Below, piece after piece: positions 1 to 8,761 of a stretch of DNA of 64,000 nucleotides. The position numbers were made by a program, and so were the translations under genes. The stretch comes from Microcoleus sp. FACHB-68. Lineage in GTDB: Bacteria > Cyanobacteriota > Cyanobacteriia > Cyanobacteriales > Oscillatoriaceae. Position 1 is the first letter of the stretch. Each line of letters begins with the position of its first letter. The DNA is taken from positions 248,001 to 312,000 of the forward strand of contig NZ_JACJOT010000017.1 of NCBI RefSeq assembly GCF_014695715.1, in the 5' to 3' direction. Under the pieces are notes generated by a model, which was not told the origin of the DNA, searched no databases, and saw only the letters and a list, made by a program, of their open reading frames with translations.

Positions 1-408
1 GACGCTCTTTTCTTTCTCGTATCCAGCCCCAATATAGTCGCCTGTTGTAGAACCAAAGTTGATATAGCCAACATTAAACTCCTGCATCTGTTTCCAGTAA
101 AATTGCCCTTGCCTCTTGAGGTCTTTGGGATCGACCAATCCTAATTCGAGGGCGTCGGTGTTGACTTTCGCTAACTGTTTAGCAGCGTTAAGGTAACTAC
201 TCAGGTGCTGCTCAACGCGAGAGCTAGCTTCATTTTGCAAGCGCAGTACCAACTCGTTGACGGCTTTTTGTCCGTTGCGAAACGAGAGATAGCCAACCAA
301 GCCGACAGCAGCAGTGATTTGCAGGAGGAAGGGAACGATCAAAACAGTTTGTAAAGAAGCCTGCAAAGGGAACTGGGCAATTAAGCGGTTCAATGACCGA
401 GTTAACAT
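1..408 (-). CDS. N-terminus of a membrane sensor protein (partial)
   Basis: This reading frame is open from an ATG at 408 to the left edge, giving the first 136 residues of a longer protein. A short cytoplasmic start is followed by one strong membrane segment at about residues 21-43. After it comes an extracytoplasmic region with an amphipathic helix (QNEASSRVEQHLSSYLNAAK) and the YIN-x-GS-x(4)-YIGAGYE stretch typical of double-Cache sensor domains in cyanobacterial histidine kinases, adenylate cyclases and chemoreceptors. The output domain lies outside the window, so its enzymatic class cannot be stated. It is read away from the rest of the window and shares no operon with any gene shown here. 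Confidence 0.75.
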   Translation of the reverse strand, partial: MLTRSLNRLIAQFPLQASLQTVLIVPFLLQITAAVGLVGYLSFRNGQKAVNELVLRLQNEASSRVEQHLSSYLNAAKQLAKVNTDALELGLVDPKDLKRQGQFYWKQMQEFNVGYINFGSTTGDYIGAGYEKEKSV

Positions 409-945
409 GGGCGAGCACTGCCATTTTGTTGAGTTACATAAGTCGGGTTAATTCCTCCGACCCCCTTATCGAGCTATAAATATTTTAGTGATTTTGTTAA
501 GCTCGATTGCTCTACGCAGGCTGTAGGGGATAGAGAAACCAATTTTTAGGCTTATAAAATGATGTTAGTGAAAGTGTAATGATTTAACTGGCCAGCCGTA
601 AGCACAGTATATCTGTCTTGCTGACGACGTGGTTTCTCTGCATCCTCGATTAAATATTGCCTACACCGACTACGCCTTGGTGACATAAAAGAAGCGCTGG
701 CAGCATTTGACAATCAGCCACAGAGGCTTGAAGGTCTGTGCGCTGTGATCGCCGATTGTCTATGCTAGGAATACCCGCCGGCTTATGATTGAGCGCAGTC
801 CGAATCTACAGTTTGTTAGGGTGTGGAGACGTTGCTCAGTCGTCGCCAAAGAACTTTAGATATTAGCCCAGAACTGCTGTGCCGGTCGGGGTTGTAGCGT
901 TGCAGCGCAACATTATATTCTCAAACTGGGATGCTGCCTTGCTCA
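409..945. other. Long spacer, apart from the possible TPR remnant
   Basis: The spacer lies between the divergent side of the sensor gene and the 3' end of the pentapeptide gene. Besides the TPR-like remnant at 623-768 I see no convincing gene. A short palindrome, GTTGCAGCGCAAC, lies near 898-910 and could be part of a terminator, but it has no T tract. Confidence 0.4.
623..768 (+). pseudogene. Possible decayed TPR-protein remnant
   Basis: Two overlapping frames resemble pieces of a tetratricopeptide repeat. One reads VVSLHPRLNIAYTDYAL and the next frame continues RLGDIKEALAAFDNQPQRLEG before a TAG stop. The pattern (GDIKEALAAFD) is TPR-like, but a frameshift lies between the pieces and no start or full-length gene is present. 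I infer a relic of a TPR gene; chance resemblance is possible. Confidence 0.3.
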
Positions 946-1479
946 TTAACTATCTTCTCGATACCCGTCAGGGCGAACCGTGGTGCTATCGAGGTAAGCG
1001 TCTGAGAAATCTACCATTCGGGCGCGGTAAAAATTGCAACCGGCTAGCCTTGCCTGTGTCAGCCTTGCACCTTCTAAATTGGCGCGGCTCAAATCTGCAT
1101 CGATCAAATTAGCCGAACCCAGATCCGCATTGTACAGGTTCGCTCCTTGCAAATTCGCTCCTGAAAGGTCAGCACCTTGCAAATTAGCGTAACGCAGATT
1201 CGCTCTACACAAATTCGCCCCCCGCAGGTTGGCTTCAGATAAATCGGCCTGATAAAGCTTAACGTCACTCAGTTCAGCCGCGTTGATTTCAGCAGCGTGC
1301 AGGTTGGCTTGGCTAAGATTGGCGTAAGGCAAATAGGTGCTTGTGAGATTGCTGCCGTTAAGGTTAATTCCTCGGAAGTCGGCTTCAAATAGATTAACCT
1401 CGCTTAAATCTATCCCGCTAAAGTCTCGTTTCCCTTCAGCGTACTGATCCTTTAACTCCTTTGCGTTTAGCTTTTGCAT
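946..1479 (-). CDS. Pentapeptide-repeat protein, cytoplasmic type
   Basis: The 177-residue protein is built almost wholly of A(D/N)LXX pentapeptides from about residue 22 to residue 160 (for example GANLCRANLRYANLQGADLS), which fold into a right-handed quadrilateral beta-helix. It has no signal peptide or membrane segment, unlike the two other pentapeptide proteins of the window (29871-30596 and 43141-43668). The first 20 residues (MQKLNAKELKDQYAEGKRDF) form the usual capping helix and are followed directly by repeats, which supports the ATG at 1479. No biochemical role can be assigned; members of this family act as protein-binding scaffolds or DNA mimics, but most cyanobacterial ones are uncharacterised. 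Confidence 0.85.
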   Translation of the reverse strand: MQKLNAKELKDQYAEGKRDFSGIDLSEVNLFEADFRGINLNGSNLTSTYLPYANLSQANLHAAEINAAELSDVKLYQADLSEANLRGANLCRANLRYANLQGADLSGANLQGANLYNADLGSANLIDADLSRANLEGARLTQARLAGCNFYRARMVDFSDAYLDSTTVRPDGYREDS

Positions 1480-1741
1480 ATCAACTGTTGGTTTTTATTG
1501 GGTGCCGGCATAAAGACTCAGAACTTGAGCGTGAAAATCTGCGTATTTATACTTAACCTGTTTACAATTGTTAAGGATTTGTAACGAAAAAGCGCTAGAT
1601 TTAATGTTTTCTTAAATGTTTGGGCACGTTACCATCGGCATTGACAGGGGGTGCCGGCCATAACTTCACCTGCCGGCCTGACACGTTTCGAGCTGAGAAT
1701 GTCAAGATCGAAGGCAAGGGAAAAAAATTTTAAAAGTATCT

Positions 1742-3265
1742 ATGCCCGAACTTAAAGTCTCTATCGCTCAGCATTACCACGAACGCACCAAATATGACCC
1801 GCAAACCCTAGCCAGCAAAAGTCATCAATTAGACTGGGAAAAACAGCCGGTGCCATTCAAGGAGTACAAGATCGGTACATCCTTCAACCTGAAGCCCTAC
1901 TTCAAAGCAGAGGTCAGCGATCCGGAGGGCAAGTGGTGGCAGCGTTTATCTCGATTACTCTTTTGCAGCTACGGTCTGACTGCTAAGATCCCAACGATGG
2001 CCGGCAGCCCCTTGTATCTGAGGGCCGCCCCTTCTGCCGGTGGCTTGTACCCAGCAGAAGTTTATCTCGTTTCTCGCGGCACCGGCCCGTTACCTGCCGG
2101 TCTCTACAACTACCAAACTCAGACTCATTCCCTCGTACATTTTTGGGATAACCATGTTTGGTCAGCCCTGCAAGCCGCTTGTTTCTGGCACCCAACCTTA
2201 GAAAACAGCCATCTAGCGATCATTACCACAGCCATTTTCTATCGCTCAGCTTGGCGCTATCAAGACCGGGCTTACCGGCGAATTTATTTAGACACTGGCC
2301 ATCTTCTCGGCAATATAGAACTCGCCAGCGCCCTCAGCGACTATCGTCCCCACTTAATCGGAGGATTTCACGATGAAGCGCTCAACCAACTGCTCTACCT
2401 CGATCCCGATCAAGAAGGCGCGATCACCGTTCTTGCCCTCGCCGACTTGCTAGACATTCAACAAAACCTGCCGGCAGCCAGAACAGCCCTACCCTCCGGC
2501 ACCCAAACCAGCTATCCCACCATCCCAGATGGGGCACTGCTGAACTATTTTCACGCCTGCACCGAGATCTCAGCAGATACCACCGGACCCCAAGGCTGGA
2601 AATTCACCTCCGATGAAGATCGAGAGCAAGACAAATACAACTTTCCCTTCTGCACCAAAGTTTCCACCGTCACCCCATCTCTTGTTTGGGGACACAACCT
2701 GGAAGGACTGGAAAGCACTATCTTGCGGCGTCGTTCTACCCGTGCTTACACAGGTTCCGAACTGACCCTAGAAGAACTCAAGGCGCTGTTAGATTTTACT
2801 TATCAACCCCAACATTACATCGACCAGGGATTAGATGGTCATCCAGACTATTTCGATCTGAACTTGATCGAGACATTTATTGCGGTTTCTGGAGTCGAAG
2901 GTTTAGAAGAAGGCTGCTACTATTACGCGCCAAAAATTCAAGAACTGCGTCAAGTTCGCTTTAAAAACTTCCGGCAAGAGTTGCACTTTCTCTGTTTAGG
3001 ACAAAACTTAGGAAGAGATGCGGGGGCCGTCGTCTTTCACACAGCAGACTTGAAAAATGCGATTGCTCAATATGGAGATCGCGTTTATCGCTATTTGCAC
3101 ATGGATGCCGGTCATTTGGGACAAAGGCTAAATTTAGCCGCCATCCACCTCGGTTTAGGTGTTAGCGGCATTGGGGGCTTTTTTGATGATCAAGTGAATG
3201 AAGTGTTGGGTATTCCAGCAGATGAGGCGGTTATTTATATCACCACCTTGGGGCGACCTAATTAA
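1742..3265 (+). CDS. SagB-type dehydrogenase, tandem nitroreductase fold
   Basis: The 507-residue protein has two nitroreductase-like halves. The N half contains RAAPSAGGLYP (94-104) and an LDTGHLLGN stretch near 183-191. The C half contains RRRSTRAYTG (329-338) and ends with DAGHLGQRLNLAAIHLGLG and the GGFFDDQVNEVLGI signature. FMN binding is expected from the family. SagB/ThcOx enzymes oxidise azolines to azoles in ribosomal peptide maturation, but no cyclodehydratase, precursor peptide or exporter is nearby, so the substrate is unknown. The duplicated form is common in cyanobacteria. The gene is monocistronic: the upstream gene is divergent and the next coding gene is on the other strand. 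The start ATG follows an A-rich stretch without a clear ribosome-binding site. Confidence 0.85.
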   Translation: MPELKVSIAQHYHERTKYDPQTLASKSHQLDWEKQPVPFKEYKIGTSFNLKPYFKAEVSDPEGKWWQRLSRLLFCSYGLTAKIPTMAGSPLYLRAAPSAGGLYPAEVYLVSRGTGPLPAGLYNYQTQTHSLVHFWDNHVWSALQAACFWHPTLENSHLAIITTAIFYRSAWRYQDRAYRRIYLDTGHLLGNIELASALSDYRPHLIGGFHDEALNQLLYLDPDQEGAITVLALADLLDIQQNLPAARTALPSGTQTSYPTIPDGALLNYFHACTEISADTTGPQGWKFTSDEDREQDKYNFPFCTKVSTVTPSLVWGHNLEGLESTILRRRSTRAYTGSELTLEELKALLDFTYQPQHYIDQGLDGHPDYFDLNLIETFIAVSGVEGLEEGCYYYAPKIQELRQVRFKNFRQELHFLCLGQNLGRDAGAVVFHTADLKNAIAQYGDRVYRYLHMDAGHLGQRLNLAAIHLGLGVSGIGGFFDDQVNEVLGIPADEAVIYITTLGRPN

Positions 3266-3334
3266 GGGGCATTGGGCATAGGGCATGGGGCATAGGGCAT
3301 GGGGCATCGGGCATGGGGCATCGGGCATGGGGCT
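3266..3334. repeat. GGGCAT heptamer-type short tandem repeat
   Basis: Starting at the stop codon of the SagB-type gene, about nine or ten copies of a degenerate 7-mer (GGGGCAT / GGGCATA / GGGCATC) stand in tandem. Such short tandemly repeated repetitive sequences are a hallmark of filamentous cyanobacterial genomes and usually sit in spacers. Both strands read open here only because of the simple repeat, and no protein is inferred. Confidence 0.9.
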
Positions 3335-3348
3335 AGGAGTAGGTTGGG

Positions 3349-3504
3349 TTGACGCAGGAACCTTCTGTTTCACAAGGAGAAGTTAATACCAATAACCGAA
3401 AGCAGTGTGCTACTGCTCACTATTTTGTCAATCTATATGCCCTCAAAAATGCCAAAAAAGTTGAAATCACCTTGAAGATTTTAGAGCGCGAAAGTGGGGC
3501 TTAA
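3349..3504 (+). pseudogene. Orphan 3' coding fragment or very small gene
   Basis: This 51-codon frame opens after an in-frame TAG inside the repeat and could begin at TTG 3349. Its last 30 residues (AHYFVNLYALKNAKKVEITL, then KILERESGA) have protein-like composition and end in TAA. There is no ribosome-binding site. It could be the 3' end of a gene whose 5' part was replaced by the repeat, or a chance frame. I do not recognise a family. Confidence 0.25.
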
Positions 3505-3530
3505 TATGAATGGTAAAAACAATAAGCATT

Positions 3531-4430
3531 TTAAGTTTTTGCAGCCTGATAAAATCTTTTTTCCCAGAATAGCCCTGTTGCAATTGCCACTTGTGAAAGA
3601 AAGAATAAGGCTGCTAAAAATGGCAGAGAATGCTGCGATGTTTGGGAAAATGGGTAAGTGAGCAAATTGCGATAAAAGGAGAGGGGTTGCCGACTTTTTT
3701 CTCCCATATCCTGTTGAGAGGAACGTTGGTGAAAACAGAAAGCGCCCCGCCCGTAGTTGAATTGCTGCCGCCAAAACTTGCTGAGTGTTAGGTCATGGGC
3801 GTGATAGACTTTGACTTCTGGAGCGTAGAGGGTGGGGTAGCCACAGTGCAGCCAGCGAGCACAAAATTCGCGATCCTCACCGGCAGCGAGGGGGAAGGTG
3901 GTATCAAAACCGTTTAGGGCGTGAAAAGAATCTGCCGGCAATGCAAAATTATTTGAGGTAAAAAAGCGTGCTTGCTCAGGGTTAGCATTGTAATAACTGT
4001 ATAGGTAATCAATAAGTAATTGACTGGCTGTTGAATATAAATTATCTGGAAGCGCGTTGAGCGTTTGACCCCCAATTAAACAGGTTGGTGCTGTGGCAAA
4101 TCTAGCTTCTAAAGTTTGCAGCCAATCTGGGGCGGCTGTGCAATCATCATCGGTGAAGACTAAGAACTTTCCTTTTGCCGCCATAGCGCCGGTGTTACGG
4201 GCTGTTGCCGGCCCTGCGTGGGGTTGGGTGAGGGGGATGATATTCAGCCGGTTTTGCAAGGGTGCAACCACCGTTTCTAAGGGGATTTCGCTGCCATCAT
4301 TCACCACAATCACCTCAAAGTGATTGCGGGGATAATCAAGCTGAGCAAAGGATTCGAGGCAGTTCGCCAATCTTTCTGGACGGGCGTAAGTAGGAACAAT
4401 AATTGAGAATAAAGGCTGCTTTTGTTCCAT
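3531..4430 (-). CDS. Family 2 glycosyltransferase
   Basis: The 299-residue GT2 enzyme starts with the nucleotide-sugar-binding strand FSIIVPTYARPERL (8-21) and the acidic pair in VVNDGS (42-47). The DXD-like metal site is FTDDDC (92-97), and the acceptor-side GEDREFCARW box suggests an inverting GT-A fold. A hydrophobic stretch near the C-terminus (LAALFFLSQVAIATGLFW) may attach it to the membrane. It is the last gene of a leftward glycan-synthesis run and lies 65 bp from the membrane protein upstream. The donor and acceptor sugars cannot be read from sequence. Confidence 0.88.
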   Translation of the reverse strand: MEQKQPLFSIIVPTYARPERLANCLESFAQLDYPRNHFEVIVVNDGSEIPLETVVAPLQNRLNIIPLTQPHAGPATARNTGAMAAKGKFLVFTDDDCTAAPDWLQTLEARFATAPTCLIGGQTLNALPDNLYSTASQLLIDYLYSYYNANPEQARFFTSNNFALPADSFHALNGFDTTFPLAAGEDREFCARWLHCGYPTLYAPEVKVYHAHDLTLSKFWRQQFNYGRGAFCFHQRSSQQDMGEKSRQPLSFYRNLLTYPFSQTSQHSLPFLAALFFLSQVAIATGLFWEKRFYQAAKT

Positions 4431-4495
4431 CAGATATCTCCCTTCTTGATTTGTATTTCACTCATCATTAATCATTTGGCAATAAAAGCATCGGC

Positions 4496-6727
4496 TCAAT
4501 TTAAACGATAGATCGCCGGCCCTCGATTTAGATTTGTGCCGAACCCTTGAATTAATGATTTTTCCGAATTTTGTAACCAGGCGATTGCTTTTTTATCCGC
4601 CGAATCTTCTTTTTGCAGAGGGCCGACTCCGAGAACAGTTATTCCGCGCTGCCGGAGATCATCCAGCACTTGAGCAGATTGTTCAAGATTAAAGGAAATA
4701 TGCCAAACTTTTCTGTCAAAGTTTTTTCCATAAAAAAGATAGCTACGCCTACTTAACGTATAAGCAAACTTTTCATTTTTATCAATATGAGTTTCCATAT
4801 ATTCATAAATGCCATTATACATTTCTGTTCGGGCATCATCTCGTTTTTCTCGCGCCACCCATGTAGCGCTAACGATTAAACACAGACAGATGGCAATAAA
4901 ACTTCGACGGTTGAGGAATTTAAAAAATCGCAGAAGGCGGCCTGATAATTCATTAAACTTTGATAGTTTAAATAAATTTAACCGGAGTAAATAAATGATG
5001 ACAGCAAACAGGATGAGATAAATAACTACACTCAAAATTTCTGGTGTGAGCGCTTTCATCGCAATAGCAGCCGTTTGAGCAGGATAAATTTTAAAATTAT
5101 CTAGTAGCTGATTTGCCGAACCTATAAGGACTTCGCTAAAAAATGCGTTCCTGATTGTGTCAAATATAGTAGTGCTAACAATGCCGGCAATCCCGCTAAT
5201 TACAACAATTAATGTAATAAATTCTTGCCGGCTTTGCCTGATAGTTGCGCTGACTGCTGCGGCGACACCCAGCAGACTGAAAAACGGAAAGCCATATCTT
5301 AAGTTATAACCTAGCAAAGCGCTTAATTGCCCGGATTCTTCACCACTGGTTCCCGAACTGTAGGGAGTATTCAAATAAAGTAATCCTGTGCCGATGACTA
5401 AGGTAATTAAATAGATAAAATTTTTGTTTGTTATTTTATGTTTACCCTTAATAAAACCAATTGGCAACAAAAGAACCTGCCACGACAGCGCTATAAATGG
5501 AATCTGCAATCTTACAATTAATTGTATACCTAGGGTTTGCCAGTGAGAGAGATTTGTTAGATCGAACTGAAAAGCAAGAGAACTTTTTTGTACTTCAGAT
5601 AAATTGATCAATCCTGGTAAAAGTGTAAGATTGGCACTAGCAATTTTGACTTGGTTAATTTGCTCGACATAGTTTTGGGTATACAGAAAGTTTTTAAAAT
5701 ACCAGAAACTGCCTAAAAAGGCTAAGCAAAAGATTCCTAACGCCAAGATAGAACGTGAATAATAATCTAATTTTATTTTTTCTACGTGAAAGTTTTTTAT
5801 TTCTAAGCTTAGAAACACGATGACTAAAATAGCTGCGTAAACAGGGCCAACAATTTTTATTCCTATGAGTAAACCTAAAGATGCTAGAAATAACGAAACT
5901 TCTGTTATAGAGCGGCTTTTATGGTAAGACAATATTAAATATAATCCCACCATAAAAACCGAAGTAAATGGCATATCTACATGGCTGGTATTAAGATGAT
6001 TGAGAATGAGGGGAAATGTGAGGACAAGAGATGACGCTGCCATTGCATAAATTCTGATTGCCCCAAGCTGAATGCTCAGAAGGTACACTGAAAGTCCTAG
6101 AAGCATCCAAGCAATGAGCATGGGAAAAGCAACCAAAAAATCCTCTCGAAATGGCATTAAAAATATCGTAGCGAGAAGGTGCCAATTAAAAGGATAGAAT
6201 CTGGCTTGTGGATGATCGAAAATCCAATTGCCGGCGGGATCTAAAAGCGTCAGTGAGCCGGTTTGATACCACCGACTTATTGCAGGGAGATGGAACCATA
6301 ACGAATCATAATCGGTGATGGGTATGGTTGCTACTCTTTCCAAAACAATAAATCCCACAAAAGAAAGTGTAGCAATGATGAGCAATTCTAGCTTATGCAG
6401 GGTTCTGCTAAATTTTAGTCGTTCTTTAAATGAATCGAATAAGTGAGATTTTATAAGATATACAACAAGAATTAATCCAGTTATAAAAATTAGCGTATCT
6501 AAAAAGATAACGTAACCAAGGGTCAATTTTTGTAAAATACCTAATAACAGAGCGAGACTGATTTTTATAAGAATCCAAGCAGTGATGACTATTAGTAAAA
6601 AATGAGAAATCGCAAAACTTTTTCTTTCTTTTTGATTGATGATAGCGAGGGAGAAGCCCAAAGGAAGTGGCGATCCAATAATAACCAAGAACAAAATCAA
6701 ATCCCACAGATGTTGTGCGATTAACAT
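4496..6727 (-). CDS. Polytopic membrane protein, GT-C/GT39-like
   Basis: This protein of about 743 residues has a dozen or more membrane helices followed by a soluble tail of about 110 residues. The first large outer loop carries ITDYDSLWFHLP with two acidic residues (about 139 and 141), the position of the catalytic Asp in GT-C enzymes such as mannosyltransferases and ArnT that use polyprenyl-linked donors. Assignment rests on topology and this loop rather than on a named signature. The frame is open to a TTG at 6736, but I prefer the ATG at 6727. It sits between a GT2 and another polytopic protein, so a lipid-linked sugar step of the same glycan pathway is likely. Confidence 0.7.
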   Translation of the reverse strand: MLIAQHLWDLILFLVIIGSPLPLGFSLAIINQKERKSFAISHFLLIVITAWILIKISLALLLGILQKLTLGYVIFLDTLIFITGLILVVYLIKSHLFDSFKERLKFSRTLHKLELLIIATLSFVGFIVLERVATIPITDYDSLWFHLPAISRWYQTGSLTLLDPAGNWIFDHPQARFYPFNWHLLATIFLMPFREDFLVAFPMLIAWMLLGLSVYLLSIQLGAIRIYAMAASSLVLTFPLILNHLNTSHVDMPFTSVFMVGLYLILSYHKSRSITEVSLFLASLGLLIGIKIVGPVYAAILVIVFLSLEIKNFHVEKIKLDYYSRSILALGIFCLAFLGSFWYFKNFLYTQNYVEQINQVKIASANLTLLPGLINLSEVQKSSLAFQFDLTNLSHWQTLGIQLIVRLQIPFIALSWQVLLLPIGFIKGKHKITNKNFIYLITLVIGTGLLYLNTPYSSGTSGEESGQLSALLGYNLRYGFPFFSLLGVAAAVSATIRQSRQEFITLIVVISGIAGIVSTTIFDTIRNAFFSEVLIGSANQLLDNFKIYPAQTAAIAMKALTPEILSVVIYLILFAVIIYLLRLNLFKLSKFNELSGRLLRFFKFLNRRSFIAICLCLIVSATWVAREKRDDARTEMYNGIYEYMETHIDKNEKFAYTLSRRSYLFYGKNFDRKVWHISFNLEQSAQVLDDLRQRGITVLGVGPLQKEDSADKKAIAWLQNSEKSLIQGFGTNLNRGPAIYRLN

Positions 6728-6951
6728 AACAGCCAAAATCGTTGTAAATTCTTACAAGCTAGTCTAACATTTTAGATAGCTGATCGTTCTAGGTAGATGT
6801 GCTGAAACCGAGCTTATAAAGGGCAAATCAATATTCAGAAACATAGTAAAATTCGTGTGGTAGGATACGTTGAGCTAGGTAATAAATAGACGCAAACCGG
6901 CAGGCAGCCCTAACGCTAATCGGGGAAAATTTTATCCTGATTTGGGAAGCA

Positions 6952-8685
6952 TTATTTTTTCTGAACAAATCCTGCTCCAATTCCCTTGGCTGGATCGCGA
7001 AGTTTTACAGTTTCTTCAAGTTGGAACGCACAAGGTAAATCTGCTGCCCAGCACAATTCACCCGGTTGTTTAGGAGATAAATAGAGGATATCGTTCGTTT
7101 GCTTTTGGACGAATTCAACTTTCGCTATTTGAGGCGGCCAAAGTAGTCTTTCTAACCCTCCCCGATGGATTGATAAAACAAGCGCAAAAGCGGATAAAAA
7201 TAAAGCAACTATCGGCTTGATTTTCGGTAAATTTCTTAAGTGATGGCCGAGAATCAATCGCTTTTCAAGGCGAAACAACCGATTACCCAAGTAATTGTTG
7301 CAACAAGCAGCTATTGTGAATGCCGGCAAAAGAATTAAATAGCCTAAGCCAAATCTGAAAAAAGGAGCTGTCATCATCAAAAATGCAATTCCCGATGCCG
7401 CCAATGCCAGTATCCAAAATTGCCGGGTAATTTGATTCTTTCTGAGGAGATTTACCCCGATTACGAGAGCACAGAAAGCTGAAATTGCAATTAGCAAACC
7501 CATGACTGCATTGAGCTTGTTAGATGTCAACCACTGCCACAACAACCACAGCCAAGAAGGGGCAGCCGGCGGAGGTTCTCCATACCAATTTGTCCAACCG
7601 TGAGTGCTTTCCGCAATCCGCTTAACTGCTTGTGCTGAGGGTGACCAAGGTAAATCCAAACACAGGAAAGTTGATGGATAAAGCGGGCATCCTGAAGTGA
7701 TAATTCCATAAAGCAACATCGGTGATAACAGCAACAAGCTGACTGTAGCGCCGATGAGAACTCGCCACAGACTTAACCCCCTGCAAAAAATATAATAAAG
7801 GCCGGATGCAAACAGCAGAGGGAGAGCGGTGAGCTTGATAGTAACCGCGCCGGCAGATAAAATTAAAGGAATCAGCTCAGCATCCCAAATCGAAGCTTTC
7901 CCGTCCTCTAAAGACGGCCTTTTTTGCTGATACACGATTAAAATAGCCCAGGCAACCACCGGCACAAGAAAAACCACCGGCAGATCAGGAGAAGGTGATA
8001 TCAAAATCACCGACATCAAATTATTTAACGCGACAATCGGCAGGAGAATTAATGACGAAACTATCACTAACCAATCGCTTATCTGTACCTTATTTTGGAA
8101 ACCATGTCCCAGACAGATCAAAAACTGCAATAAAGCGATGAGATACACAAAACCATTCGTAATCGCACTCGCCCGTGACTCTAAAATTTCAGCATTAAAA
8201 GGTGCAGTCAGCGCAAACCAAGAGGAAGCAAAACCCAACTGCTTAATCAGCAGAGCGATACCTGGAACTACGCCAAACTTAGATAACCATTGAATAGAAT
8301 TGTAATGATAAAGACCTGTATCGATCCACCTCATCTCTCTGGCAGTAAGTGCGGCGACGAGTACCTCTAAAGTCAAAAATCCTAAAATTAAATCTAAAGA
8401 TAACTTATAACGCAAAACACCCATTTCATTTCGGGTGCGCTTTGACAAAAGAGACAGCGAACAAATGCCGGCAGTAACGATGGCACCTGTTAGGGGAGAT
8501 AACGGAAAAACAAAAGCGGTTGCCAGCAGTGAAATTGAAAGAACAATGACTCCCAACCACACGGCAGCTAAGACACGATCACCCATTCGCTCAAAGCAAT
8601 CTGCTTTCAACAGATTGAGCAAAGCGGTGCCGATCACGCAGCAAGTAATCAGGAGAAAAGTCCAGACAAGAATGAAGTACAGCAT
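6952..8685 (-). CDS. Polytopic membrane protein, LIC_10190-like
   Basis: The 577-residue protein has about 12 predicted membrane segments and a soluble C-terminal end. The loop EMRWIDTGLYHYNSIQWL near residues 115-132 matches the conserved loop of the LIC_10190 family of uncharacterised integral membrane proteins found in surface-polysaccharide loci. Their topology resembles O-antigen ligases, polymerases and GT-C enzymes, and the acidic residue in WIDTGLYH takes the place of the GT-C catalytic residue. It is read in the same direction as the genes around it, and a 76-bp gap separates it from the large fusion protein upstream. The exact reaction is unknown. Confidence 0.7.
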   Translation of the reverse strand: MLYFILVWTFLLITCCVIGTALLNLLKADCFERMGDRVLAAVWLGVIVLSISLLATAFVFPLSPLTGAIVTAGICSLSLLSKRTRNEMGVLRYKLSLDLILGFLTLEVLVAALTAREMRWIDTGLYHYNSIQWLSKFGVVPGIALLIKQLGFASSWFALTAPFNAEILESRASAITNGFVYLIALLQFLICLGHGFQNKVQISDWLVIVSSLILLPIVALNNLMSVILISPSPDLPVVFLVPVVAWAILIVYQQKRPSLEDGKASIWDAELIPLILSAGAVTIKLTALPLLFASGLYYIFCRGLSLWRVLIGATVSLLLLSPMLLYGIITSGCPLYPSTFLCLDLPWSPSAQAVKRIAESTHGWTNWYGEPPPAAPSWLWLLWQWLTSNKLNAVMGLLIAISAFCALVIGVNLLRKNQITRQFWILALAASGIAFLMMTAPFFRFGLGYLILLPAFTIAACCNNYLGNRLFRLEKRLILGHHLRNLPKIKPIVALFLSAFALVLSIHRGGLERLLWPPQIAKVEFVQKQTNDILYLSPKQPGELCWAADLPCAFQLEETVKLRDPAKGIGAGFVQKK

Positions 8686-8761
8686 CAGGCAAACTCATCA
8701 AGTGAACGGACATTTTCTGACGGCAGTTGTTTCTAATTTTTTAGAGAAAACCGCAGCAGGA

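Noticed and set aside
879-1112. Plus-strand frame of 77 codons over the pentapeptide gene
   Set aside because: It is the antisense shadow of the repeat gene at 946-1479; pentapeptide genes often open long antisense frames.
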